Made by a program: the position numbers and the translations under genes. The notes beneath the pieces were generated by a model. The model was not told the DNA's origin and did not search any database. It was given only the letters and a program-made list of their open reading frames with translations. From Hemileia vastatrix (lineage: Eukaryota > Basidiomycota > Pucciniomycetes > Pucciniales > Zaghouaniaceae): a stretch of DNA of 64,000 nucleotides. Below, one piece after another: positions 1 to 10,570 of the stretch. The first letter of the stretch is position 1; every line of letters begins with the position of its first letter. The stretch spans positions 31,739,700 to 31,803,699 of the forward strand of contig JASXTE010000001.1 in assembly GCA_030280995.1 (NCBI GenBank). The letters are read 5' to 3'.

Positions 1-309
1 AAGAGCAAATCAAGAGCTATGAAATTCATTGATTGATGTAGCTTATCACAATTTGAGAGTGAGGAAGGAATGACTCTTATATGGTAGAAAAATGAAGATG
101 ATGCACAATGTAAAGAGATATGAAGTGTTATGCTGCAGAGTGCTGCATATGAATGGGATGATGCTGACAAATCAGTGAAATGGGACATTATGGTGAAATC
201 AATACTTTTGGTTGAGAAAGTGCAGATTTGAGTGAAATAAGTGACTTATTTCATTTTGAAATCCACCAGTGTTGGGGCTAAAGTGTGTTTCAGAAATCAT
301 CACTTAAAT

Positions 310-729
310 AGGGGGTATCAATGTTCAGGGATCCGCAATTAGGGATCAGGAATTTTTTTTTCCTGGGATCAGACATTATTAATTGTGGAAGATTCTTATC
401 CACAATAATGCATTATCCTGCCTCTTATACCCCAATTTCCATTCCTAATTCCTGATCCCAAACTCATCACATCCATGAGGCATATCCAGAGAGTAGTCCA
501 AGATGTGGTTATGGCAGAAAGTTGTGCAACATGTGGTTATGACAGAAAGTTGTCCAAGATGTGGTTATGAAAAATTGAGTAGAAAGATGTCGGATAAGAG
601 CTGAACATTGACACGTAAAGTGTCTAATAACCCAATTATTAGCAAAAATAATTGCAGAAGATAATTGGGGTATAAGGATTTTTTTCAGCAATTAATTTAA
701 TTGTGGATCCCTGAACATTGATACCCCCT
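310..729. mobile_element. MITE with GGGGGTATCAATGTTCAGGG inverted termini
   Basis: The left end reads AGGGGGTATCAATGTTCAGG and the right end is its inverse (ending ACATTGATACCCCCT), extending through a GGATCC-containing arm. The element is 420 bp and has no credible ORF. AAT flanks it on both sides (307-309 and 730-732), consistent with the 3-bp duplication of PIF/Harbinger-type elements. The terminal GGGGGT resembles the ends of the complete Harbinger copy, so it may be mobilised by a relative of that transposase; this is inference. Confidence 0.8.
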
Positions 730-735
730 AATAAT

Positions 736-937
736 AAGGGGTATCAATGTTAAAAAACTGAAAATATTTAAAATTTATTTTGAAGCACAAAAATAAAGTA
801 ACAAACTTGAGTTTAATAATACATATAAAGGTGTTTTGGGGGGATAGATATGACATATATGAGGAAATAGTAATTACTGATTTGGTAGAAAAAAGAGGTA
901 TTTTGAAATGGCATATTTCTAACATTGATACCCCCTA
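736..937. mobile_element. Second, shorter MITE of the GGGGTATCAATGTTA family
   Basis: The left end GGGGTATCAATGTTA at 738 and the right end TAACATTGATACCCC at 920-934 are inverse. The element is about 200 bp, AT-rich and noncoding. It abuts the preceding MITE with only AATAAT between them, so one probably inserted into the target duplication of the other. The exact ends are uncertain by 1-2 bases. Confidence 0.7.
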
Positions 938-971
938 AATAAGTGCAGATTTGCCAGAACTGACACCCCCT

Positions 972-1702
972 ATTTAGTACAACAAGGGGAATAAATTTGA
1001 ATTTCATCATAATACAAATGACTTCTTCTTCTTCACAGTCCAAATCAATTTCACTAGTCTCCCGATTAGGGGGTAGGTATGCCATCTTGTGCCCCCAAAA
1101 CATCTTTTTACTGAGAATTAATGTCATGCTTGTGGCTTTCTTTTTGTGCTGTGAAATACCTTTTAAATAATTACAAATTTCTAACTTTGATACCCCCCTA
1201 TTACGTTCACCATTCATATCAGGAATCAGAGTCTGAAATTCACACCAATAAGGTGAAAATGACTCTTATCATCATATACAGGGTAAAAAATAGAAATCAA
1301 ATGAAATAAATAAGTGTATAGTCAGTCATCAGGAGGTTACACTTGTAATGAAAAAAAAAAAAGCAAAAATTCTTTGAATCCTAATATGCATTACTAGTTG
1401 ATAGTAGTTATTACAGAATTCTTACAAGCAAATAGATTCCTTTGTAGATGGATAAAGTTAGACTGATTTCAGGATATATTATTACATTTAATTTTTTTTA
1501 CCAGCTTGAAAAAGTTTGGATATAGCTCTACACTTGATTACTTAGTGGCTCACTTTTGCTAAATTGTCCATACATGATTAACAAGAAAAAAGAAGAACAG
1601 AGCTTAGCAATATAAATCTGTTTGTTTTCCTTCTGTTTTAAACTTAACAATATGCCTGCGAATTTTTATAGACAATCTATCTATTTTTTTGGCATTGGTA
1701 TT
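972..1702. other. AT-rich intergenic DNA with an orphan MITE end
   Basis: No gene is seen. At 1181-1202 there is a third right terminus of the GATACCCCCC type (TTTCTAACTTTGATACCCCC), and the sequence before it weakly resembles the 736-937 MITE, so this is probably a diverged relative without a clear left end. The remainder is unassigned flank downstream of the 3' end of the minus-strand gene at 1703. Confidence 0.5.
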
Positions 1703-4322
1703 TCAAGTTTTGGAAGATGCTGTTTTCGAAGCCACCCTTAATCTGGGACTACGTCGAGCAACAATAGTTGGAGTAACACTTCTCCCCTTGGCTTTTCGTC
1801 TCTCCTCTAATCCGCATTTCTCATCGGGTGGATGATCTGATGTAGCTGTAGTTCCGATGTTTTCAATACTAACTTGTTTAGGAATGGGCTTTGAATCTTC
1901 TGGTTCGGTTTTAATAGTATTAAATTCATTGCTTGATGAAACGGCAGTTTGTCTTATCCGGGGTGTCTTGGTTTGTTTTGTGTGGGGGAGAGACTGTGGT
2001 AAATTTAATGGAAGAGTTTGTGAAGATAGACTGTTTGTTGGTGATTCAATCTTGACTTTAACCTTGCTCATAGTAGCCTTTGATTCCTGAATCTGAGGTT
2101 CGCTGGGGACCACTGTAAGGATTGAAGAATTATCTGGATCATTAACCTCATCAGTGGAGTCATGAGATAAAAAGTTGAGCGATTCCGGACATGACAACAA
2201 TGCCGACACAGGGCTAGAACCCTTTTTATCTCCTTTCTTAGTTTGAGACAATTTACGCCTTAACGATTTCACTGGAGATTTATTTGAAGACCTCACTCGA
2301 TCGCTATATTGTTCTAGCAGAGTTATTGCACGACTTACATCTGTCTCGATAGGATTTTGAGAGAATTGTTGGTGACTTTTATGCAACTTGGAGCAAAACG
2401 CTTTAGAATCTAATTTTTCAGAACCAATTTGAGCAGCTACCCACGCAAGCAGGCGTCCCAAGCGGTTGTCTTCAGAATTATTTATACAAGCATCGCGTAG
2501 ATCTGTTTCTAAATCTTGTTGTTCAGTTTTGGTTGTTTCTCCCTCAGAAAGAATGAATAATTGAAGGGCACGGATGAGAAAAGTTGAAGAGGCAGTCCGG
2601 GGCAGCTTTTGAAGACGACAAGCTAGTAAGCGATGGATACTTTGTGAATCTTTTCGGTTAGACTTAGCATGTGCGAGACAAAGCTCCGTTAAAGATTCCA
2701 GATTCTCGTCAGTCGAGCCAAAGGATGGGAAAAGTGATGAAAGGTATCGTGCAAAATGACAGCAGCGTGCCAAGTAGATACTTATAAATACTAACGCCAA
2801 TGTGATTGTTATATAATTGTGCAGGCTTATAAAACTCGGTAACATGGTAATTTGACTCTGAGAATAAGAAAGAGACAAGGGCGAATCATGTATGCCCACT
2901 GGAAGGCTCATATCAGGAGAGATGCAGGGACCAGCGGCCAAGTCCGATAAGTCAGAAGACATATCAGAAAGAACTTCTTTGACATCAGAAGAGTCCAAAG
3001 GATCCATTTTCTCTATGATAGAAGCCTCAGATGGCCCGATTGAATCCATAACAGGGGAATCAAAGAGGAGAGATGGTTCAACTATTGCAGAATCAGAAGC
3101 CTGAGATTGCTGCAAAGGGGGGAAGTCGAGATTTTCCAAGCTGTGTGGTACAGAAGATAATAAATCCAAAGAGGGTTTGTCACTCATTTGGTCATCATCC
3201 AAAGGGGGCTTTTTATTCGCTTGGTACTCATCCAAAGAGGGCTTGCCATTCATTTGGTACTCATCCAGAGAGGGAGAAGATTCCAAAGGACCCAATTCAT
3301 ATAAACTTGAGGTATCTGCAGTGTTTAATTCCAAGAAGTCATGGGAACCTGGTGCAGGCGAAATAGAAAGCAATGATGGCTCATATGATGTGGTTGTAGG
3401 ATCTTCGAGGGGTTGTGAAAGCGGCAAGGGAAATTGATTGACCGGGATGGGCGATGCATTATTTTCAATTTCAAAATTTGTTTCAAGGATAGCATTCCAA
3501 ATGATACCAACTAAAGTGAGAAAAATGGAAAAGCCTAAGATGATTTCAACTATTATGAAACTAGACCATGATTGCTTGTGGGGTGTTGGATCGAAAGTAC
3601 CACGAGGCGAATGGCTACCACCATTGGATTGAGAAGAAGGTTGAAGCACGGTGGGATGTGTTGGAGTTGGATCAGGTGGATCGAAAGAAGAGGATACCTT
3701 TTCGGGAAAAGCTTCAGGTAATACTTGCGGAATGATATATGATTTTGAGAGGTCGGCCGAAGCATCTAAATTAAGTGGATCAACACGCGAAATATGGCGA
3801 GGCACAACCTGAGAGGCAGAATCGTCTGGACCAAGTTCTGAAGCTCCAGTGATATTGAAATCAGACGGGGGAGACTAGGGGAAGATACAGGTGAAATGAA
3901 ATTATGAGGCACTGTCAGTAACAAGATACACTAAGAGCTAAGTGGTATGAGTAGCTAACTGTTTGCGGGGCTAAATCACTACTGTCGTTGGTGACATTAG
4001 CTAGCCAAGAGTTGAACTTGTGGTGCTCTGCGGATAATTGGGGGGTAAAAGAGCGTTCTAAAAGAGAATCCTCCAGACTAGGGCTATAATGATGTTGTCG
4101 CAAAGAGGTAGGCTTGCAAAATGGATCGTCGGTCAAAGAAGAGCTGGTGACATTATGTTTTTCCAAAGAAATCCTGGACCAAGAAGCGTCCGAGATAGAG
4201 CGGCGATGATTGGTGGGGGCGATGGGAGAAATGAAGGGTGATCGTTGAGCAACGCTGCGCAAGAGACTGGGTGGAGGAGTACTTGAAAGAGTGGAGAACG
4301 GTGGATGGAGTAAGGTTGGCAT
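1703..4322 (-). CDS. Hypothetical Ser/Pro-rich membrane protein, two exons
   Basis: I do not recognise the family. The model joins exon 4322-3960 to exon 3874-1703 over an 85-bp intron (3959-3875, GT...TAG). The join keeps phase 0 and links two frames that end and begin only at the splice sites, giving about 844 residues from the ATG at 4322. The order is a Ser/Pro-rich N terminus, a hydrophobic segment near residues 227-251, four imperfect PSLDEYQ-like repeats (about 323-358), a second hydrophobic segment (about 475-492), a helical region, and a basic C terminus containing RRSPRLR. Two membrane spans with long polar flanks suggest an internal-membrane protein, but no function is assigned. 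The frame stays open upstream into the tRNA-like gene at 4481, so the start could be elsewhere or an upstream exon may exist. Confidence 0.7.
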
Positions 4323-4480
4323 TCCTTGCTCCAGTGGATGAATAGAGCCAGACTGGATGTCCAAGGTATCATGGGAATGGCTGGGGTGCTGTTGAGCTGG
4401 ACGAGTGGCTTGACCAGTCAATAAGAGTGGATCAGGAAAGTTGAAGTCGATGGACGGACTATTAAGGAGGAAAAGGATAG

Positions 4481-4552
4481 TGTCCCCTACAGGAGTCGAA
4501 CCTGTGACCACTTATGACATGTTAGTTGCTCTAACCACTGAGCTAAGGAAAC
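4481..4552 (-). tRNA. tRNA-like gene, copy 1 (identity uncertain)
   Basis: The 72-nt cloverleaf has a 7-bp acceptor stem (two G-U pairs), D arm GCTC/GAGC, T arm ACAGG-TTCGACT-CCTGT, and good internal promoter boxes: A box TAGCTCAGTGG and B box GGTTCGACTCC. A TTTT terminator follows at about 4475. The anticodon arm is odd: the canonical register gives stem ACTAA/TAAGT with an A-A mismatch, A instead of the near-universal U33, and anticodon TGT (Thr). A shifted register would place CAT after a T. It may be a pseudo-tRNA or a tRNA relic. It is co-oriented with and just upstream of the membrane-protein gene. Confidence 0.65.
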
Positions 4553-4675
4553 CAGTGCGAGGTGTACCCACAACACCCCCCCGTGCACCGAGCTGACTAG
4601 GCAACTACCTTACCGCAGCCTGGGGATTAGCCAGATAACGCTGGGCCCATAACCTATTAAGGAGGAAAAGGATAG

Positions 4676-4747
4676 TGTCCCCTACAGGAGTCGAACCTGT
4701 GACCACTTATGACATGTTAGTTGCTCTAACCACTGAGCTAAGGAAAC
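4676..4747 (-). tRNA. tRNA-like gene, copy 2 (identical to copy 1)
   Basis: Same 72-nt sequence, internal promoter boxes, terminator and anticodon-arm anomalies as copy 1, 195 bp away. The identity suggests a recent local duplication. It lies between the divergent promoters of the membrane-protein gene and the PPR-like gene. Confidence 0.65.
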
Positions 4748-4771
4748 CAGTGCGAGGTGTACCCACAACAC

Positions 4772-5055
4772 GGACGCGACATTTTGATTTTGCGACTCGC
4801 GAAGGGTAGACGAGGTGGTTGTATGCGCGTTCTTGAGTGGGTCGGCAGTGGGGATTTTCAGACTTTGGTGATACTGTCACAACATGCAGACAAGCTGAAT
4901 CTTATCAGCGACCCAACCCCAACTTTAACTCAGTTTATGTGGGGCATATCCGACACGTGAAAAGGATAATAATTAGTAAAAGATTAATCGTCAAGGTTAA
5001 ACACAATATCATATCCAGCTGAAGTTACTGGTCGGATGACTCTAACACTGGACTA
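4772..5055. other. Intergenic region between divergent genes
   Basis: About 280 bp, GC-richer than the rest of the window. I see no gene or clear promoter element. It presumably carries 5' flank of the plus-strand gene at 5056. Confidence 0.4.
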
Positions 5056-7579
5056 GTGCAGTCTTCTGAGCTCTTCTTCATGAGCCGTCTCTGGCTCCAT
5101 TCTTGCCTTAAGTCGCCCTTCATTCCCTTCCGTCTTCCGGCTCAGTGGCTGCATCTTTCCTTCTTTTCGTCTTCTTCCCCTCACTCTGTTTCCTTCAATT
5201 TTTCGCAAGTGCGCATGTATTTCTTTTTTTTCCACTTTTTTCACTCTTTCTATCCTAGTAATCTTTTGACCCTCCCCCCTCCCAACTTTTCAATCTTTAT
5301 CATAGTCATCTCCTCTTCCCTCGTTCTATGATTGGCATTCCTCTCATCCTCTCCACACTCTTTATAAATCTATTCATGATGGAAACTTTGCTCGTTCTAT
5401 TGAACTTCTTTCTCTTCTTCCACCCTACATCAAAACTCGCATCCCGCCACAAACCTTCATCCATCTATTTCATCTCGCCATAGCTCCACTCTGCCTTTCA
5501 CCTCACGACATCAACTCTTCCAGTCCTCGAAATGATTATTCTGCTACTCATGCAAGGCTTTTGACCGTAGAAAATCTCATGCTTTCGTTTGGCGTTGCTC
5601 TCTCCGATGCTCAGCATTTGCTCATCTTGGACATCGCCATTCAAGATGCTATCAATCAAATGGACTCTCTAAATCGACCATCAGAACAACAGGAAGATAC
5701 CCTTTTGAATACACTTGAACAATCGTTGCTCTGTCGCATGCATCAAGTATCGTCTCTGAAAAACGTCCCCAACCCTCCTGCTCAGCAACTTGCATTAGCA
5801 ATTCCTTACCATATCCTGGGGCTCTTCGCCAGTCTCTTAACTCAACACCATTCCCAATGTAGACCTCTCAAAATGATGCGAAAGCTGTACTATGCTTACC
5901 TACTAGCTCGACCTTCCTCAATTCCCTCCACCTCGCCATTTCCCAATCAAGTTGGCATTACCACAGGAGAGGATATTATTTTAATTTTATCCAACAAGTC
6001 TCGTCATCGAATTGTTGCTCTCCAGCTTGCTACTCGAATGGTTTCAATGGGTCGTCTTTATCCGAATTCCGCTTTGATCAGAAAACTTTTGCGTCGAATA
6101 TACATGTCCTCGCAAGAGTGGGGTGATGCTTGCTCCCTGGTTCAATCGACTCAATCTACTCCAGCGAAAGTATGGCTTGAAGGTTTAATGGCCACTGTCA
6201 AAGCTCAGGATGGCTATTCTGATGCTGCGCTTGACTTTCTGTCTCAGGCCAACTCAAGCACACATTTTATACCAGAAAATAAAAGGACACATTCTATTAA
6301 TTTTTATAGGACCTCAATTGATCCTAGTTTTGCCCTGTCCACGGTGCTTTCATTACTTCAGCCAAGCAAGTGCTCTACTACTACAATTCAAACTGCTGTT
6401 GATTTTCGATTGTCTCTTATCCGAATTGGTTTGATGGTTCCCCTCGAAATAGACAACTTAATTCTCAATTCACTTTGTCATCATGCTCAACATATCCAAT
6501 CTTCAACCAAACGTCATTGTTTCCTAAATGATACACTCCTCTCTTTGTTCCCTTCTCAAAAAGTCAAACATGATGTTGCTTTAACGTCTATTTCCAATCA
6601 TCCTGGAAAGTCTCTTCACTCATTTCGCTTACTCAAAATATTGCTCAACTGGCATGAATGGAGTCTTGCTCTCCTGGTGTTTCAATCCATGTGTCGGCAT
6701 GGCTATATTGTCAGCCTGAAAGCGTTACCGCATTATCTGATATTCAAGTTACTTTCTCATGCTCTTCTCACTGACACAGCACTTGCCATTGAACTTTACC
6801 GTCATCTAACCAACATTGGTATGGCTGGTTGTGAACGATTAAAATCTTTGATGAGGAATCGTGCGGCTTTTAGTCGAGACTTTTTATTGGCAATTCAAGT
6901 TTTGAAATTATCTCGAGAAACTGAACCTAATGAATTCTCGTCTGAGCTGACGAAAATGTTCAAGGTGTTTACATACCAGCCTCCTACTATGAGAAGAGTC
7001 ATTAGCTCTTTACAGCTATTTGAACGATGTCGCCGGCTTTGGGGTACCGAGCTGAACATGTCTATATGGCATTGTCTTCTTGATCAAATTAACAAAGCTT
7101 CTCCAAAATGTCTCCCGCCTCTTAGGTTTTGGATTTTGCATCTTAAAGATACTCTCAATGGAATCACATCTACCTCATCTGTTGAAGACATGTCATGTCA
7201 CTCTCATTCAGAAATGATCTCCCGTTTTGATGAATTATTTGCTATTAGCTCACAGTTTCCATGTGAAGTTCAGAGAATAGCGACTGACGAACCAATAGTT
7301 TCATTTGATCGCCTCATTCGCTCAGCTCTGTCTCGTAGTGATTTACCTAACGCCGTAGATATTTGTTCACGCGCAATTGAAATTGATCTCCCCATTCGTG
7401 CTCCAGTTATGGCCCAAGTTCTAGCTGGTTTGCTCGAAAATGGTCAAGTTGAAAAACTTGAAAAACTTAATCAATCGTGGAGAGGCATGATTTGGCGGTT
7501 TAGGAAATCTAGAGTGGGTGATGATGTTTTAGTTGTAGATGTTATGAAGCAGGCGCAGAAGTGCAAACAGACGCATTAA
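5056..7579 (+). CDS. Probable mitochondrial helical-repeat (PPR-like) protein, two exons
   Basis: The model joins 5056-5208 to 5306-7579 over a 97-bp intron (GTGCGC...CATAG) in phase 0. The second exon is open upstream to its acceptor but has no ATG before about residue 140, which supports the intron. The product is 808 residues, or 800 from the second ATG (5080). The N terminus after MSRLWLHSCLK is rich in Ser, Phe, Arg and Pro without acidic residues, like a mitochondrial presequence. The rest is almost all alpha-helical in character, with paired-helix units such as the one around DTALAIELYRHLTNIGMAG. Pentatricopeptide-type organelle RNA factors are the closest match I can name; the repeats are too degenerate to be certain. 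Codon use and lack of repeats mark it as a genuine host gene. Confidence 0.65.
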
Positions 7580-7913
7580 GTGAAACCTTTAGTGGGTAAG
7601 AAATCTTCTACCCTGTTAAAATTTGTTCCTGTTTTCTGTCCTATATGACACTGCATATTTTTCTCAACATGCTTATAATTCTGCTTAAATATCCTTGTGC
7701 CTGTTTTTTTTAAAAAAACAATACCATTGTCCTGAAGTCAATCATGCAGTATACATTAATATATACCTAATTAGCCATCTTGCAGTTACTAAAATATAAG
7801 AAACGAGTTCCACTCATATTCATATTTCTCATCCCTTGTAACAAAATTAAAGAGCAAAGTGTCATCTCACAATATTAAGACTGAAACCAAACTTTTTGAC
7901 ACATGACCTCAAT

Positions 7914-7950
<37 letters not shown>

Positions 7951-8332
7951 AATTGGGGTAAGTAAATCTGGTTTGATGGAGAGATGCAGTTGTAAAGAAA
8001 TGAAATGAAGGTTACTTAATGATGCTTCTTGAGAAGAACAAAGTGCATGTGGGTTTGTTACACGAAAACAAACATAAACTGGGTGTCAAATTAGGTTGAG
8101 TAATAGATGAACTTTTATGTATATCCATACACCACATATGAGTTTTATCATAGTTAGAAAAAAAAAAAAAATTAAATTAGTAAATGTTGCATGATGTTAA
8201 AAAATTAGGCTGATTTACATGGTTCCACAGTCACACAAATTAGTATTCATTTTGCCTTTGCTGATTGGTACTAAATATTAAATCCTGCAGTTGTGCAACA
8301 TTGACTCTTTACGTCTTGTGCTTCCTTGCTCT
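7580..8332. other. AT-rich intergenic DNA with a long poly-T tract
   Basis: No gene is seen. A run of about 30 T at 7918-7948 is flanked by the inverted pair CCTCAATT and AATTGGGG. The 3' processing signals of the gene ending at 7579 should lie in the first few hundred bases but are not distinctive. Confidence 0.4.
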
Positions 8333-8337
8333 ACTTT

Positions 8338-8496
8338 TGTCAACCAGGCTACTAGACTTACCCAGTAAATAATTAATTATTTACTAGAGTAGAGCTAGAC
8401 CTTTACCTCTCAATTTATTAGTTATACTTACTTTGTAAATTACTTGTAATATTTTAACTACTTAATAAGTAAAATTAAGTAAATATATAATTAAAG
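8338..8496 (+). repeat. Partial family A LTR (5' 160 bp)
   Basis: It aligns with the first 160 bp of the 3' LTR of this element (19631-19790), including the CTACTAGACTTACC segment and CCTTTACCTCTMAATTTATTAG. Similarity stops near 8497. Bases 8497-8683 are unlike any LTR in the window. Confidence 0.7.
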
Positions 8497-8683
8497 GCAG
8501 GTTATACATCCACAACCTATTTTTGATAAAGATACAACCTACAATACAATTTCTTTTTTTGTTTGACACCAAATGAAATCATGTACTTACTACTAATCAC
8601 ATATTATATCATATGCAATAATACATACACTTGTTCAAACCCTGTGAAGGTATTGTTCTTTGCTTGCTCTCACTTTCACTCTT

Positions 8684-9442
8684 TGTCAGCCAGGAAGCTA
8701 GACTTACCCAGTAAAATAATTAATTATTTACTGGGATGAAGCCACACCTTTTTTATTTCTTATTTTATTATTAATTATAGTATATTTACTTTAAAATTAC
8801 TTGTAATAAATTAACTAATTACAATAAGTAGATCTAGTAAATATTTAAAATTAATATTAATGTCCTTTACATTTTTTATTACCTAACACCATGCTCAATG
8901 ACAGGTTAAATGAAATAAAAATTAATACTAAAATAAAATAAATAAAAAAATTCAAATTATTTATTTAAAAGTAACATTTACAGAACCTTTGAAATAAATC
9001 AAATAATTTGACATATACAGTAAATACATTATATTAATACACTCTTTATAGAACAACTTTAATATTTGCAATATTTTATTCTGGAAGTCTCTTTTTCTCT
9101 CATACTCCTGTATGTAGGATTTTTTAGCTCCATGCTTTCTCTCCCATTGGCCTCTATAAGGCCTCACATTTTGGTTGTTTTAAAGCATCTTTTAATTACA
9201 CACCAATTTATTTAATTACCAAAAACAATACCTTTATTACTACTACTTATTGCTTTAGTACTTACATCTGCATAATTCCAACCCATCTAAGTATAATAAT
9301 AATTATAATCTTACCTTTTAATTGAGTAATAAAACATAAATATAATCCTCTATGTACTTTTACTTTGAGATCCTTGAATATCCACCTATCACTGCCATCA
9401 GAACTCCGTTAAAATCTTCTAGACCAATTGGACCCCTTGACA
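8684..9442 (+). repeat. Family A LTR, full length (759 bp)
   Basis: It runs from TGTCAGCCAGG to ACCCCTTGACA, with inverted TGTCA/TGACA ends. It has the AT palindrome near its start and a TATA-type core at 9155-9160 inside GGCCTCTATAAGGCC. It is more like the solo LTR at 24114 than the 3' LTR of the element. No matching 5-bp flanks were found, so it may be the functional 5' LTR acquired by recombination rather than a separate solo insertion. Confidence 0.75.
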
Positions 9443-10294
9443 GTTGGTAGACTTTCTGAATCATTTTTGACACACCAATAACTTGATTCTGGCAACTGTG
9501 AGACCATTGACTACAAGGACCAATAAGGACTGGTGGATGACTAAAAACAACAAACATCATCAGGCATGTGACTTACTTTTTTTGCCACAACTGGGAATCA
9601 AACCTCGCTCCAAATCTAAGGTTTATATATTGGCAACTGTCATATATGTTTGTGGTGACTATACTGGTTACTATCTGTGGGTCTCACTTTTCATATTTCA
9701 TAGTTTACGTATATCTTTTTTACTCAGCAATCTGTAGTGGCATTAATTTGCTCACATTACAGGGGAAGGTGCCTGGTAAATAATAATTTTTTTTCCTAGT
9801 TGACCAAGATAGAACTATTTTGCTCTTAGTCCTAGAAGTAATATAAATTAAATTAATTATATTATATATATTTCTTTTAATTATTTCATTTGACCTTTTG
9901 TCCTGATAATTAAAATATTATATTATTGTTTCAGTTGACAAATTGTCATGGCAGTAAAATAATAAATATGTAAAATTAATTGAATTAATTATATTAAATT
10001 ATTTCAGTTGACATTAAGTCCAGATTATTATTTTTTTCAGTTGACTCTTAGTCCTGATAATTATCAACATATATATTAGTAATTAATTGAGAATTGTGTT
10101 AATTATTCCAGTTGACTCTGTGTCCTGATAATTAATAAATTATTTTATTATTTCAGTTGATTTATTTTAAATCCTGGTAATAAAATATAGATATCTTAAC
10201 TTAATAAATAAAAGATGTGATTATTATTTCAGTTTATTTTTTGTCCTGATAAACATAATATTTTCATTATTCCAGTAAATTAAATAATCCTAAT
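9443..10294 (+). other. Untranslated leader of element A1
   Basis: Noncoding and AT-rich. It contains several copies of a CAGTTGAC...TTAGTCCTGATAAT unit (for example around 9796, 9885, 10028 and 10105) that also occur in the leader of the 50.4-58.6 kb element. The leader resumes at 13521 after the Harbinger insertion. No convincing tRNA-complementary primer site follows the LTR. Confidence 0.6.
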
Positions 10295-10570
10295 AGGGGG
10301 TGTCAGTTCTGGCAAATCCGCACTTAAATTAAGTGCGGATTTCAAACCAAATCAGCACTTACAAATCAGCACTTAAATTTTGCAAAAAAGTCACTTATTT
10401 CAAAAAAGGGTGTCAGTTATGACCTCAAATCAGCACTTTTTTCCCGTTTTTTTTCACAACCACATTTTGGCCACAAAACATCCCTTCCTTTCTTACCCCA
10501 TCCCTGTCACATGTGACACACTGACCTTCCTCGCTACCTACCCATCAATCCTCGGCACACACCCCTTCCT

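Larger units (their letters stand above)
1..971 (-). mobile_element. Remnant of a PIF/Harbinger element (transposase 5' end plus terminal region)
   Basis: Bases 1-309 match 13141-13450 of the complete Harbinger element in this window: the start of the transposase gene on the minus strand and the untranslated flank. Bases 938-971 match its extreme right end, with the terminal inverted repeat ending in CCCCCT. The rest of the element lies outside the window. The homologous track is interrupted between about 310 and 937 by two smaller elements listed separately. No coding capacity survives here. Confidence 0.8.
4459..4771. repeat. Tandem duplication of a 118-bp block holding a tRNA-like gene
   Basis: The block at 4459-4576 recurs at 4654-4771, 195 bp later, apparently without change. 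It includes the whole tRNA-like gene, its downstream TTTT run and about 24 bp of 5' flank. The 77-bp spacer is GC-richer and unique. Confidence 0.9.

Noticed and set aside
813..1217. 134-codon minus-strand ORF
   Set aside because: It spans a MITE terminus and the Harbinger end, and its composition is not protein-like.
4640..4655. GCTGGGCCCATAACC in the tRNA spacer, like an initiator-Met anticodon arm
   Set aside because: No D arm, T arm or acceptor pairing around it; too short to call a gene.
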